Source: Paracoccaceae bacterium (GTDB lineage: Bacteria > Pseudomonadota > Alphaproteobacteria > Rhodobacterales > Rhodobacteraceae). From it: a stretch of DNA of 64,000 bases. The position numbers and the translations under genes were made by a program. The notes below the pieces were generated by a model. That model was not told the DNA's origin, ran no database searches, and saw nothing but the letters and a program-made list of their open reading frames with translations. The stretch is taken from NCBI GenBank assembly GCA_020622085.1, contig JAHRYM010000001.1, positions 1,640,147 to 1,704,146 on the forward strand. Direction: 5' to 3'. Of this stretch, positions 17,753-25,759 are shown in pieces (positions within the stretch are counted from its first letter, which is position 1; every line of letters begins with the position of its first letter).

Positions 17753-18619
17753 ATGCCAAACCCGCTCGACCTGACGCTCCTGCGCAGCTTCATTGCCGTG
17801 ATCGAATGCGGCAGTGTCCAGAATGCCGCCGCGCGTGTCGGGCGCAGCCAATCGGCGGTCAGCATGCAGATCCAGCGGCTGGAGGCCGAAATCGGCCGGT
17901 CGCTTTTCTTGCGCGACGGCCGCACGCTCAGGCCCAATCCGGCCGGCGAGGAGCTGCTCCTGCACGCGCGGCGGCTCTTGCGCCTGTCCGATGAGGCCCT
18001 TGCAAGCCTCCAGCGCCCCGAGGTGGCCGGTGTCGTGCGGCTGGGGGTTCCCGAAGATTATGCCGCCTACCTTCTGGCTCCCGTCCTCGCCCGATTCCAG
18101 CAGGGCTTTCCGCTGGCCGATATCGAACTGACTGTCGAGGCCTCCCCCGTTCTCTTGCGCCAGATCGATGCGGGTCAACTGGATCTGGCGCTGGTGACCC
18201 GCGACCCCCGCCAGCCCTTCGCCGTGCTGCGCCGCGAACGCTTTGTCTGGGCGGCCGCCGCCGAATACGGCGCCTGGGCGCGCGACCCGCTTCCGGTGGC
18301 GCTGTTCGAGGCAGGCGATATCGCGCGCCGTTATGCGATCGAGGCGCTGCAGGAGGCAGACCGCCCCTACCGGGTCGTCTGTTCAAGCCGCAGCCTGCTT
18401 GGCCTTGTGGCCGTGGCGCAGGCGGGGCTGGCGGTCGTGGGGCTGGTCGAATCCTGCATTCCGCCCGGTCTGGTGCAGATCGGCGAGCCCGAAGGCCTGC
18501 CGCCCCTGCCGATGTTCGACCTGAGCCTCGTGGCCGGATCGGGCGAACCCAGTCGCATCGCCGCGCAGTTGCACGGCTTTCTCGCGCGCGACCTGGCCCG
18601 CGGCGAGCCGCAGCCCTGA
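17753..18619 (+). CDS. LysR-family transcriptional regulator
   Basis: The 288-residue protein has an N-terminal winged helix-turn-helix (residues ~6-65: LRSFIAVIECGSVQNAAARV, then GRSQSAVSMQIQRLEAEIGR) and a periplasmic-binding-like effector domain from about residue 90 to 280. It follows the standard LysR length. It is transcribed away from the DMT transporter gene, so it probably controls that exporter and itself; the dyad at 17710-17727 is the likely site. The effector is unknown. An AGGA-containing sequence precedes ATG 17753, with somewhat long spacing. Its 3' end faces another LysR gene across a hairpin. Confidence 0.93.
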   Translation: MPNPLDLTLLRSFIAVIECGSVQNAAARVGRSQSAVSMQIQRLEAEIGRSLFLRDGRTLRPNPAGEELLLHARRLLRLSDEALASLQRPEVAGVVRLGVPEDYAAYLLAPVLARFQQGFPLADIELTVEASPVLLRQIDAGQLDLALVTRDPRQPFAVLRRERFVWAAAAEYGAWARDPLPVALFEAGDIARRYAIEALQEADRPYRVVCSSRSLLGLVAVAQAGLAVVGLVESCIPPGLVQIGEPEGLPPLPMFDLSLVAGSGEPSRIAAQLHGFLARDLARGEPQP

Positions 18620-18636
18620 GCGCGGCCGTTGAAAGG

Positions 18637-18668
18637 GTTTCCTGGGGGCGGTCCTTTCCGCAGGAAAC
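18637..18668. terminator. bidirectional terminator-like hairpin between convergent LysR genes
   Basis: GTTTCCT (18637-18643) pairs with AGGAAAC (18662-18668), and GCGG (18648-18651) with CCGC (18658-18661), giving an 11-bp stem with a 4-base G bulge. It lies in the 113-base gap between two converging genes. No T-run is present. Confidence 0.5.
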
Positions 18669-18732
18669 ACCGCGCAACCGTGTAGACCCGGCCCCGCTGC
18701 GTCAGCTTCGATTCCGGGAACGGAACGCACCA

Positions 18733-19647
18733 TCAAGGTTCAGGATCAGACGCCTTCCCCGTCAATTCCCGCGCCAGCCAGTTCTTGACCAGTTCGACCT
18801 GCAACGACGGTTTGCGGTCAAGCGGTGCAAGCAGGTTGTGGCCATTCTCGGGGGCGATCTCGACCGTTCCGACCCGGACCAGAGCCCCCGTCTCCAAGGC
18901 ATCGCCCAGAAGCATCCTCCACCCCATCGCGATCCCTGCCCCGGCCTTGGCGGCGGCCAGCACTTCGGTCAGATAGGTCAGGCGCAGGGAAGGCACCGCG
19001 TTCGGCGACCGGCCTCCGGTCTGGGCAAACCAGTCCGACCAGCGATACCAGCTGCGGTCGGGCACATCCTGCTCGATCAGGTCGAACCGGCAGTCGGGAA
19101 AGGCGCTGAGGTCATGGCGCAGGGCATAATCCGGCGCGCAGACCGGAAAGACCACATCCCGGGAAAAGGCCACGGTCTTGCCGTCGGGGAAAGGCCCCTT
19201 GCCATAGCGGATCGCCAGATCCACTTCGCCCGCGCCAAGGTCGATCGGGTCATCGCGCGAGATCAGGCGGAAGGCCGCGCCGGGATGTCCGGCCCGAAAG
19301 CGCAGCAGGCGCGGCACCAGCCAGAGCTGCGAGAACGCCACCGAGGCGCCGATCGTCACGACATCCTTCGAATTCGTGCGCATCGCCTCGATCGCCTCGG
19401 CGATGCCGTGGAAGTTCTCGGCCAGCGCGCGCGCCAGCAGCCGGCATTCGGCCGTCGGCTGCACCGCCCGGTGCGCCCGGGTAAAGAGGGGGCGGCCGAA
19501 ATCCTCTTCCAGCGCCGCGATGTGGCGGCTGACGGCGGCTTGGGTCACGCCGATTTCGCGCGCGGCGGCCGAGATGGAGCGGTGCCGCGTCACGGCTTCC
19601 AGCGCCACCAGCGCGGTCAGGGAGGAAATCTTGCGGCGGAAGTGCAT
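18733..19647 (-). CDS. LysR-family regulator (GcvA-like)
   Basis: This 304-residue regulator has the winged helix-turn-helix at residues ~8-66 (SLTALVALEAVTRHRSISAA, then VTQAAVSRHIAALEEDFGRP). Its effector domain has the features of the GcvA/AmpR branch: DLAIRYGKGPFPDGKT, and a GAGIAMGWRMLLGD segment near residue 240. Its ATG (19645-19647) has AAAGAG upstream. It diverges from the MttB-family methyltransferase gene over a 137-base region, which makes that gene its most likely target; a quaternary amine or its demethylation product would then be a natural inducer. That link is inferred from position only. Confidence 0.93.
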   Translation of the reverse strand: MHFRRKISSLTALVALEAVTRHRSISAAAREIGVTQAAVSRHIAALEEDFGRPLFTRAHRAVQPTAECRLLARALAENFHGIAEAIEAMRTNSKDVVTIGASVAFSQLWLVPRLLRFRAGHPGAAFRLISRDDPIDLGAGEVDLAIRYGKGPFPDGKTVAFSRDVVFPVCAPDYALRHDLSAFPDCRFDLIEQDVPDRSWYRWSDWFAQTGGRSPNAVPSLRLTYLTEVLAAAKAGAGIAMGWRMLLGDALETGALVRVGTVEIAPENGHNLLAPLDRKPSLQVELVKNWLARELTGKASDPEP

Positions 19648-19686
19648 GGCGATACTCTTTCTACCGCATTCATGCCCCGGAACGGC

Positions 19687-19706
19687 AACAAGCGATAGGT
19701 TTTGTT
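19687..19706. promoter_or_regulatory. weak dyad between GcvA-like regulator and mttB-family gene
   Basis: AACAA (19687-19691) and TTGTT (19702-19706) form a short inverted repeat in the divergent promoter region. It is the best dyad I can see there, but it is short and could be chance. Confidence 0.3.
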
Positions 19707-19784
19707 ATGGATCCCCAAAGTTTTTGTGGTCTTGAGCCAAGCCCCCCGCGCCGCCAGACTTGCGCCAAAGCCAGGGAGGCCCTC

Positions 19785-21323
19785 ATGTCCGACGCAACCC
19801 CGATCCTTGCCCGCCGCCGGGGCGGCCGATCTGTCGTGGCCGCCGCGCGCGAAGCCGAACGGACGCCGCGCCTGTCGGCGATCCGCTACGGCATCTCGCC
19901 GGTCACGGCGGTCAGCGAAGCGCAATTGGACCGCATCCATGCCGCGTCGATGGCGATCCTGCGCGACATCGGCATCGAGTTCCGCGACGAGACCGCCTTG
20001 CAGCAATGGCGCGCGGCCGGCGCCCGGGTCGAGGGCAGCCGCGTCCACCTGACCGAGGCGATGGTCATGGACCTGATCGCCAAGGCCCCGGCGCGCTTCA
20101 CCATCCACGGTCGCAATCCCGCGCATGTGGCCGAGATCGGTCCCGACACGATGACCTTCGCCACGATGCAGGGCGCGCCCTGCGTGCGCGACCTCGATGG
20201 GATTCGCCGCGCCTCGACGCTGGAGGACCTGCGCAACTTCAACCGGCTGACGCAATCGCTGCCGGGTTTCCACATAGGCGGCGGGTTCACCTGCGAGCCG
20301 ACAGACATCGCCGTGCCGTGGCGGCATCTGGAGATGGTGCGCTCCGCGCTTCTTGACACCGATCTGCCCTTCTTCGGCCTTGCGACCGGACAGCAGCGGT
20401 CAGAGGACTGCATCGCCATGGCCCGGCTCGTCCACGGCGCCTTCATGGACGATCATGCGGTGATGGCGGCGCATATCTCGGGCAACTCGCCCTTGGTCTG
20501 GGATGCGACCATGCTCGAGGGGCTGCGCGTCTATGCCGAGGCGGGCCAGGTGGTGCTGCTTTCGCCATTCGTGCTGGGCGCGGCCAACACCCCGGCCGAT
20601 GTGGCGGCCACCGTTGCCCAACTGAACGCGGAAGCCCTGGCCTGCCTTGCCTATGCCCAGCTCGTCCGGGCCGGCACACGGATGATCTATGGCCAATACA
20701 GCGTCTCGGTCTCGATGAAGAGCGGCGCGCCGATGTCCGGCATGCCCGAGGTCACGCTGATGAACGTGATCGTGGGCCAGTTGGCGCGGCGCTATGGCCT
20801 GCCCTGGCGGACGACGGCGGCGCAGGCCTCGTCCAAGCTTTTCGACGCGCAGTCGGGATATGAATCGGCCACGGCGATGATGTCGGGGGCGACGGCGGGG
20901 GCGAACCTGATGCTGCATGCGGGGGGCTGGGACGAGGCGGGACTGGTCTGCTGCATGGGCAAGTTCGTCGCCGACGCCGAGCAGAACCTGCTGATCGCCA
21001 GATATGCCCAAGGCGTCGATTTCGACCATTTCGATGAGGCTTTGGAAGCGGTCAGCCGGATCGGCCCGGGCGGCCATTACCTTGGCGATGCCTTCACCCT
21101 GAAGCACTTCCGCGAAGCATTCATAGCGCCCGAACTGCTGGATTACCTGTCGCACGAGCAGTGGAAAGCAAAAGGCGAGAAACCGATGGACCAGCGCTGC
21201 CGCGAAAAGGCGGCCGAGATCCTGGCGGAATACGAGCCCCCGCAGATCGATCCGGCGCTGAAGGCCAGTCTGGATTCCTACGTCGCGCGGCGGCAATCGG
21301 AAATTTCGCCCAACATCGCCTGA
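19785..21323 (+). CDS. MttB-family (non-pyrrolysine) methyltransferase
   Basis: The 512-residue protein belongs to the trimethylamine methyltransferase MttB superfamily: AASMAILRDIGIEFRDETAL early, the substrate-barrel region around GAPCVRDLDGIRRASTLEDL, then SGAPMSGMPEVTLMNVIVGQ and DAQSGYESATAMMSGATAGAN. The frame is intact, with no in-frame TAG, so it is a non-pyrrolysine member like the glycine-betaine demethylase MtgB. Such enzymes transfer a methyl group from a quaternary amine to a corrinoid protein. No corrinoid protein or MtgA-like partner is adjacent. I start it at ATG 19785 because GGGAGG lies six bases upstream. A GcvA-like regulator diverges from it. Confidence 0.88.
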   Translation: MSDATPILARRRGGRSVVAAAREAERTPRLSAIRYGISPVTAVSEAQLDRIHAASMAILRDIGIEFRDETALQQWRAAGARVEGSRVHLTEAMVMDLIAKAPARFTIHGRNPAHVAEIGPDTMTFATMQGAPCVRDLDGIRRASTLEDLRNFNRLTQSLPGFHIGGGFTCEPTDIAVPWRHLEMVRSALLDTDLPFFGLATGQQRSEDCIAMARLVHGAFMDDHAVMAAHISGNSPLVWDATMLEGLRVYAEAGQVVLLSPFVLGAANTPADVAATVAQLNAEALACLAYAQLVRAGTRMIYGQYSVSVSMKSGAPMSGMPEVTLMNVIVGQLARRYGLPWRTTAAQASSKLFDAQSGYESATAMMSGATAGANLMLHAGGWDEAGLVCCMGKFVADAEQNLLIARYAQGVDFDHFDEALEAVSRIGPGGHYLGDAFTLKHFREAFIAPELLDYLSHEQWKAKGEKPMDQRCREKAAEILAEYEPPQIDPALKASLDSYVARRQSEISPNIA

Positions 21324-21358
21324 CCAGGTCGACCTGCCTGCCCAGGGGCGGCAGACGG

Positions 21359-21391
21359 GCGCCGCGCGCAAGTCCCGATCCAGCGCGGCGC
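21359..21391 (+). terminator. terminator-like hairpin after the mttB-family gene
   Basis: GCGCCGCGC (21359-21367) and GCGCGGCGC (21383-21391) are perfect complements around a 15-base loop, 36 bases past the stop codon. No T-run follows, so it may act with Rho or simply protect the 3' end. Confidence 0.4.
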
Positions 21392-21467
21392 GCTACGGTG
21401 ACCGGGTGGGAGGGGTATGATCAGATGATCCCACACCGCATGGATGAATGGGCAAAATCGGTTGGTT

Positions 21468-21543
21468 TGGTAGGCCCGGAGGGACTCGAACCCCCAACCA
21501 AGGCGTTATGAGCGCCCTGCTCTGACCATTGAGCTACAGGCCC
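21468..21543 (-). tRNA. tRNA with CAT anticodon, probably tRNA-Ile2
   Basis: Reading the minus strand gives a 76-base cloverleaf with encoded CCA (complement of 21468-21470). The D arm begins TAGCTCAATGGTCAGAGCA, the anticodon loop is CTCATAA (anticodon CAT), and the T arm contains GGTTCGAGTCC. The overall sequence pattern, notably the GAGCAGGGCGC and CGCCTTGG arms, resembles tRNA-Ile2, in which C34 becomes lysidine and reads AUA, more than elongator or initiator tRNA-Met. The first acceptor pair would be G1-U72, an unusual wobble. It stands alone between the MttB-family gene and purM. Confidence 0.9.
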
Positions 21544-21716
21544 AGCCTGCGGCATGCGTAGCAGAACCCATCGGACGGTCAAGCGGCTACCACGTTCGCC
21601 CGCCGGTGCGGGGGGCGAAAAACGATGAAATGGAGCCCCCCGCGATTGCCTGCATCGCCGGGTTCCGCTATCGGCAAGCCAAAGGCCAGACGTCTGGCCA
21701 TTGAAAGGGGCCCACC

Positions 21717-22766
21717 ATGACTGACGCCAAGAAAAACGGGATCACCTATGCCGATGCGGGCGTCGACATCGACGCCGGAAACGCGCTGGTCGAACGGATC
21801 AAGCCGGCCGCGAAACGCACGAACCGGCCGGGCACCGTGTCGGGGCTGGGCGGTTTCGGCGCGCTGTTCGACCTGAAGGCCGCGGGCTATTCCGATCCGG
21901 TGCTGGTTGCGGCGACCGATGGCGTGGGTACCAAGCTGCGCATCGCCATCGACACCGGCAACGTCGACACGATCGGGATCGACCTCGTGGCGATGTGCGT
22001 GAACGACCTGATCTGCCAGGGGGCCGAGCCGCTGTTCTTCCTCGATTATTTCGCCACCGGAAAGCTCGATCTTGACCAGGCGACCCGGATCATCAACGGC
22101 ATCGCCGAGGGCTGCGCGCAATCGGGCTGTGCCCTGATCGGCGGCGAGACGGCCGAGATGCCGGGCATGTATCACAAGGGCGACTTCGATCTGGCCGGCT
22201 TCGCGGTCGGCGCAATGGAACGGGGCAGCGAACTGCCGCGCGCCGTGGCCGAAGGTGACGTGCTGTTGGGCCTCGCTTCGAACGGCGTCCATTCGAACGG
22301 CTATTCGCTGGTCCGCAAACTGGTCGAGGTCTCGGGCCTTGGCTGGGACGCGCCCTGCCCCTTCGCCGAAGGCACGCTGGGCGCGGCGCTTCTGGCCCCC
22401 ACCCGGCTTTACGTCCGCCAGGCGCTGGCGGCGATCCGCGCCGGGGGCGTCCATGCGCTGGCCCATATCACCGGCGGCGGCCTGACCGAAAACCTGCCGC
22501 GGGTCCTGCCCGAGGGCCTTGGCGCGCAGATCGACCTTTCCTCCTGGAGCCTGCCGCCGGTCTTCCGCTGGCTGTCGCAGCAAGGCGGGTTCTCGGAAGC
22601 CGAGCTTCTGAAAACCTTCAACTCCGGCATCGGCATGATCGCCGTCGTCGCCCCCGACCGGGCCGAGGCGCTGGCTGCCCTGCTGAAGGCCGAAGGCGAA
22701 ACCGTCTGCACCCTGGGCCAGGTCACCAGGGGCGAGGGCGTCAGCTACAGCGGGCAGATCCTGTGA
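21717..22766 (+). CDS. purM: phosphoribosylformylglycinamidine cyclo-ligase (AIR synthetase)
   Basis: PurM closes formylglycinamidine ribonucleotide to 5-aminoimidazole ribonucleotide in de novo purine synthesis, using ATP. The 349-residue protein opens [20 protein letters not shown] and contains [43 protein letters not shown] and [13 protein letters not shown], which cover the family's ATP-binding and dimer-interface motifs. Length is normal. AAAGGGG precedes ATG 21717. The stop overlaps the GTG start of purN, so the two are translationally coupled. Confidence 0.98.
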   Translation: MTDAKKNGITYADAGVDIDAGNALVERIKPAAKRTNRPGTVSGLGGFGALFDLKAAGYSDPVLVAATDGVGTKLRIAIDTGNVDTIGIDLVAMCVNDLICQGAEPLFFLDYFATGKLDLDQATRIINGIAEGCAQSGCALIGGETAEMPGMYHKGDFDLAGFAVGAMERGSELPRAVAEGDVLLGLASNGVHSNGYSLVRKLVEVSGLGWDAPCPFAEGTLGAALLAPTRLYVRQALAAIRAGGVHALAHITGGGLTENLPRVLPEGLGAQIDLSSWSLPPVFRWLSQQGGFSEAELLKTFNSGIGMIAVVAPDRAEALAALLKAEGETVCTLGQVTRGEGVSYSGQIL

Positions 22767-23356
22767 AACGCGTCGCGCTGCTGATTTCGGGCGGCGGGTC
22801 GAACATGCTGGCGCTGGTCCGGGACATGGCGGAACGGGACCATCCCGCAAAGCCGGTCCTGGTCCTGTCGAACGATCCCGCAGCCGCGGGTCTGCAACAC
22901 GCCGCGGACCTCGGCGTGGTGACCGCCGCCGTCGACCACCACCCCTTCGGCCGTGACCGCGCCGCCTTCGAAGCCGCGCTCCTGGAACCGCTTCTGGCGG
23001 CGGATCCCGACATCATCTGCCTTGCGGGTTTCATGCGCATCCTCACGCCCGGTTTCGTCACCCGCTTTGAGGGCCGGATGCTCAACATCCACCCCTCGCT
23101 CCTGCCGAAATACCCCGGCCTCCACACGCATCAACGTGCGCTCGATGCCGGCGATGCCGAGGCGGGGTGTTCGGTCCATGAAGTGACCGCCGACCTCGAT
23201 GCAGGCCCGATCCTTGGCCAGGCGCGGGTTCCGGTCCTGCCGGGTGACACCGCCGAAACCCTTGCCGCGCGTGTGCTGACGCAGGAACACCGGCTTTACC
23301 CCGCCGTGCTGCGCCGGTTCGCGATTGGCGACCGCCGGCCCGTCCTGCTGCCCTGA
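22763..23356 (+). CDS. purN: phosphoribosylglycinamide formyltransferase
   Basis: PurN transfers a formyl group from 10-formyl-tetrahydrofolate to glycinamide ribonucleotide. The 197-residue product starts at GTG 22763-22765, overlapping the purM TGA. It carries [15 protein letters not shown], the catalytic segment [40 protein letters not shown] (the Asn-His of the active site) and [17 protein letters not shown] with the catalytic Asp. Length is slightly short of typical but complete at both ends. Confidence 0.97.
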   Translation: MKRVALLISGGGSNMLALVRDMAERDHPAKPVLVLSNDPAAAGLQHAADLGVVTAAVDHHPFGRDRAAFEAALLEPLLAADPDIICLAGFMRILTPGFVTRFEGRMLNIHPSLLPKYPGLHTHQRALDAGDAEAGCSVHEVTADLDAGPILGQARVPVLPGDTAETLAARVLTQEHRLYPAVLRRFAIGDRRPVLLP

Positions 23357-23367
23357 CGCGCGCCCCT

Positions 23368-23453
23368 TGTTTCTCTTTTGCAAAAATACTCCCGCCGGAG
23401 GCGTCGCCCTGGGTTGACTCGCGGCGGATTGAGTATTTGGACAAAGAAGAAGC
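23368..23453. repeat. imperfect long inverted repeat with AAATACTC/GAGTATTT arms
   Basis: The arm at 23368-23391 (ending CAAAAATACTC) and the arm at 23431-23453 (starting GAGTATTTGGACAAAG) are near reverse complements, separated by about 39 bases that include the short GCGGCGG stretch. It fills most of the purN-rnd gap. I associate GAGTATTT-type sequences followed by GAAGAAG with dispersed intergenic elements in Rhodobacterales, from memory and unverified. It could act as terminator, processing site or repeat element. Confidence 0.55.
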
Positions 23454-23526
23454 CGCATCTTTTCATTGCCGGGGATTTCACATAAGCGAGATCGAAGCGG
23501 GATGACCCCGTGCAAAGCTGGACCCC

Positions 23527-24681
23527 ATGCAGACCATTAGCACAACCGACGACCTTGCGCGTTTCTGCGAGGCGGCCAAAGCCGAATCCTACGTCACGCT
23601 CGATACCGAATTCCTGCGCGAACGGACCTATTATTCGAAACTCTGCCTGATCCAGATGGCGCTTCCGGGCAAGAACGGCGCGGCGGTGCTGGTCGATCCG
23701 CTGGTCGACGGCTTGTCGATGGAGCCGCTTTACGACCTGTTCCGCCATGAAGGCACGGTCAAGGTCTTCCACGCGGCGCGCCAGGATCTCGAGATCTTCT
23801 TTGTCGAAGGGAATGTCTTCCCGACGCCGCTTTTCGACACCCAGATCGCGGCCATGGTCTGTGGCTTTGGCGAACAGGTGGGTTACGAGACGCTGGTGCG
23901 CAAGATCGCGCGCGAAAGCCTCGACAAGACCTCGCGCTTCACCGACTGGTCGCGCCGGCCGCTCTCCGAGGCGCAGAAGGCCTATGCGCTGGCCGATGTC
24001 ACCCACCTGCGCGTCATCTACGAATTCCTGTCGACCGAGTTGAAGAAGACTGGCCGCGAACCTTGGGTCGAGGAAGAGGAAGCGATCCTCCTGAACCCGG
24101 AAACCTACATCAACCGCCCCGAGGAGGCGTGGGAGAAGGTCAAGACGCGCACGACCTCGGGGAAGTTCCTGTCGGTAGTGCGGGAACTGGCGCGGTTCCG
24201 CGAGGAATATGCGCAAAGCCGCAACGTGCCGCGCAGCCGGGTCTACAAGGACGACGCGCTTCTGGAACTGGCTTCGACCAAGCCGACCTCGATCGAGGAA
24301 CTGGGGCGGTCGCGGCTTTTGCTGCGCGAAGGCCGCCGGCCGGACATCGCCGAAGGCATCCTGTCGGCGATCAAGGTCGGGCTTGAGGCGCGACCCGAGA
24401 CACATCCGCGCATCAAGGAAGACCACGAGCAGTTGCAGGTGAACACCGCGCTCGCCGATCTGCTGCGCGTGCTGCTGAAGGCCAAGTCCGAACAGGCGGG
24501 CGTGGCGCAGAAGCTGATCGCCACTTCGTCGGAGCTTGATGCCCTGGCTGCGGGGGAGCGCGACGTGGCGGCGCTGCACGGCTGGCGTGCCGAGGTTTTC
24601 GGCCAGGATGCCTTGCGTCTGTGCCGGGGCGAAATCGCACTGACGGCGCGGGGCCAGTCGGTGAAGGTGATCCCGGCCTGA
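23527..24681 (+). CDS. rnd: ribonuclease D
   Basis: RNase D is a 3'-to-5' exoribonuclease of tRNA maturation. The 384-residue protein has the DEDDy exonuclease domain in the first ~170 residues: Asp26 and Glu28 in TLDTEFLRE, the Asp in HAARQDLEIFF, and Tyr/Asp in YALADVTHL. An HRDC domain follows around residues 205-290 (FLSVVRELARFREEYAQSRN, then DDALLELASTKP) and a second HRDC-like region to the end. Length is typical of alphaproteobacterial RNase D. The ribosome-binding site ahead of ATG 23527 is weak. It meets the lipoprotein gene tail to tail with a 27-base gap. Confidence 0.96.
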   Translation: MQTISTTDDLARFCEAAKAESYVTLDTEFLRERTYYSKLCLIQMALPGKNGAAVLVDPLVDGLSMEPLYDLFRHEGTVKVFHAARQDLEIFFVEGNVFPTPLFDTQIAAMVCGFGEQVGYETLVRKIARESLDKTSRFTDWSRRPLSEAQKAYALADVTHLRVIYEFLSTELKKTGREPWVEEEEAILLNPETYINRPEEAWEKVKTRTTSGKFLSVVRELARFREEYAQSRNVPRSRVYKDDALLELASTKPTSIEELGRSRLLLREGRRPDIAEGILSAIKVGLEARPETHPRIKEDHEQLQVNTALADLLRVLLKAKSEQAGVAQKLIATSSELDALAAGERDVAALHGWRAEVFGQDALRLCRGEIALTARGQSVKVIPA

Positions 24682-24708
24682 CGGCGGGATCGCGCGCGCC
24701 CCGCAGGA

Positions 24709-25185
24709 TCAGCGCGACGAGACTTGGCTGTTGCGCAGGCCCTGGACGACGATCTTGCTGATGCCGTCCAGCTTGCGGTTGGTGACGAAGGCGGCGGCCG
24801 TCACTTCGCGCGATTGCGGGGTCGAGACGCGGCGCGCGCCTTGTGGCTCGGACAGGACGAAGCGGTAGGTCAGCACGCCGTCAACCGGCTCGCCATCGTT
24901 TTCCGCGACCAGCTCGGCATCCCAGAACCCTTGCGTGGGCGGCAAGCCCGTCGCCTGGATGATCGCGCCCTGCGGCGTGCGGTTCACTGTCATCGCCGTC
25001 ACCTGATCGACCAGCGGGCGGGGATCGACCTTGGCAACCATCCCGGCTTCCAGCGCCGAGACCTCGCGCGATTGCGACTGCGAGCCTCCGAACCAGTTGA
25101 AGGGATTGAACCGGCTGTCGCGGATGCGGCCACAGCCCGCCACAACCAGCGTGACGACAAGCGTTACCGTGACAATCCGCTTCAT
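24709..25185 (-). CDS. putative lipoprotein of unknown function
   Basis: The 158-residue product has a lipoprotein signal: MKRIVTVTLVVTLVVAGC, with the lipobox VAGC placing the lipidated Cys at residue 18. The rest is a small secreted domain with a FNPFNWFGGSQSQS linker, a segment predicted as beta strands (AIIQATGLPPTQGFWDAELV, TYRFVLSEPQ) and a closing region VVQGLRNSQVSS. I recognise no named family, although the FNPFNWF-type opening is reminiscent of small lipoproteins common in Rhodobacterales. I chose ATG 25183-25185 because GGGGGA lies upstream and it gives a perfect signal. It is divergent from sufE. Confidence 0.82.
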   Translation of the reverse strand: MKRIVTVTLVVTLVVAGCGRIRDSRFNPFNWFGGSQSQSREVSALEAGMVAKVDPRPLVDQVTAMTVNRTPQGAIIQATGLPPTQGFWDAELVAENDGEPVDGVLTYRFVLSEPQGARRVSTPQSREVTAAAFVTNRKLDGISKIVVQGLRNSQVSSR

Positions 25186-25327
25186 TCCGGTCCCCCGATG
25201 GCCCTGCCCGGCGACTTTCCCGGGCCCCCGCATTCGGTAGCCTATTCGTGCCAGCCTGAAAAGGGGGCGTGGCTGGACCTTGGCGCGCGCCGTGCTTAAG
25301 TAGGAGCAATGTCAGCACGAGGCTCCC

Positions 25328-25759
25328 ATGGCAACTGCCGCCTTTGAAGAGATCGCCGAAACCTTCGACTTCCTGGACGACTGGGAAGACCGCTATCGCC
25401 ACATCATCGAACTGGGCAAGGCGATGCCCGGACTTGCAGCCGAAGTGAAGGTGCCGGCGATCAAGGTCGAGGGCTGCGCAAGCCAGGTCTGGTTCCTGCC
25501 GCGGATCAGCGGATCGGGGCCTTCGGTGCGGTTCGATTTCGAAGGCGACAGCGACGCGATGATCGTGCGCGGGCTGATCGCGGTGCTGCATGCACTGTAT
25601 TCCGGCGTGCCGGTGTCCGAGGTGCAGGGGATCGCGGCGCAGGCAGAACTGGCGCGGCTGGGGCTTGACCAGCACCTGTCCTCGCAACGCTCGAACGGGG
25701 TGCGGGCGATGGTCGGCCGGATCCAGAAATTCGCCGCCGAAGCGGCTGCCGCTGCCTAA
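25328..25759 (+). CDS. sufE: SufE family sulfur-acceptor protein
   Basis: SufE accepts persulfide sulfur from the cysteine desulfurase SufS and passes it to the Fe-S scaffold. The 143-residue protein has the family pattern FEEIAETFDFLDDWEDRYRH, LPRISGSG, and VRGLIAVLHALYSG. The acceptor Cys is Cys50 in VEGCASQVW. Length is normal, and GAGG lies five bases before ATG 25328. No other suf genes are adjacent. Its stop codon overlaps that of the convergent flavoprotein gene by three bases. Confidence 0.95.
   Translation: MATAAFEEIAETFDFLDDWEDRYRHIIELGKAMPGLAAEVKVPAIKVEGCASQVWFLPRISGSGPSVRFDFEGDSDAMIVRGLIAVLHALYSGVPVSEVQGIAAQAELARLGLDQHLSSQRSNGVRAMVGRIQKFAAEAAAAA

Noticed and set aside
19785-21323. 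Pyrrolysine-containing trimethylamine methyltransferase
   Set aside because: No in-frame TAG exists in the 512-codon frame, so it belongs to the non-pyrrolysine branch.
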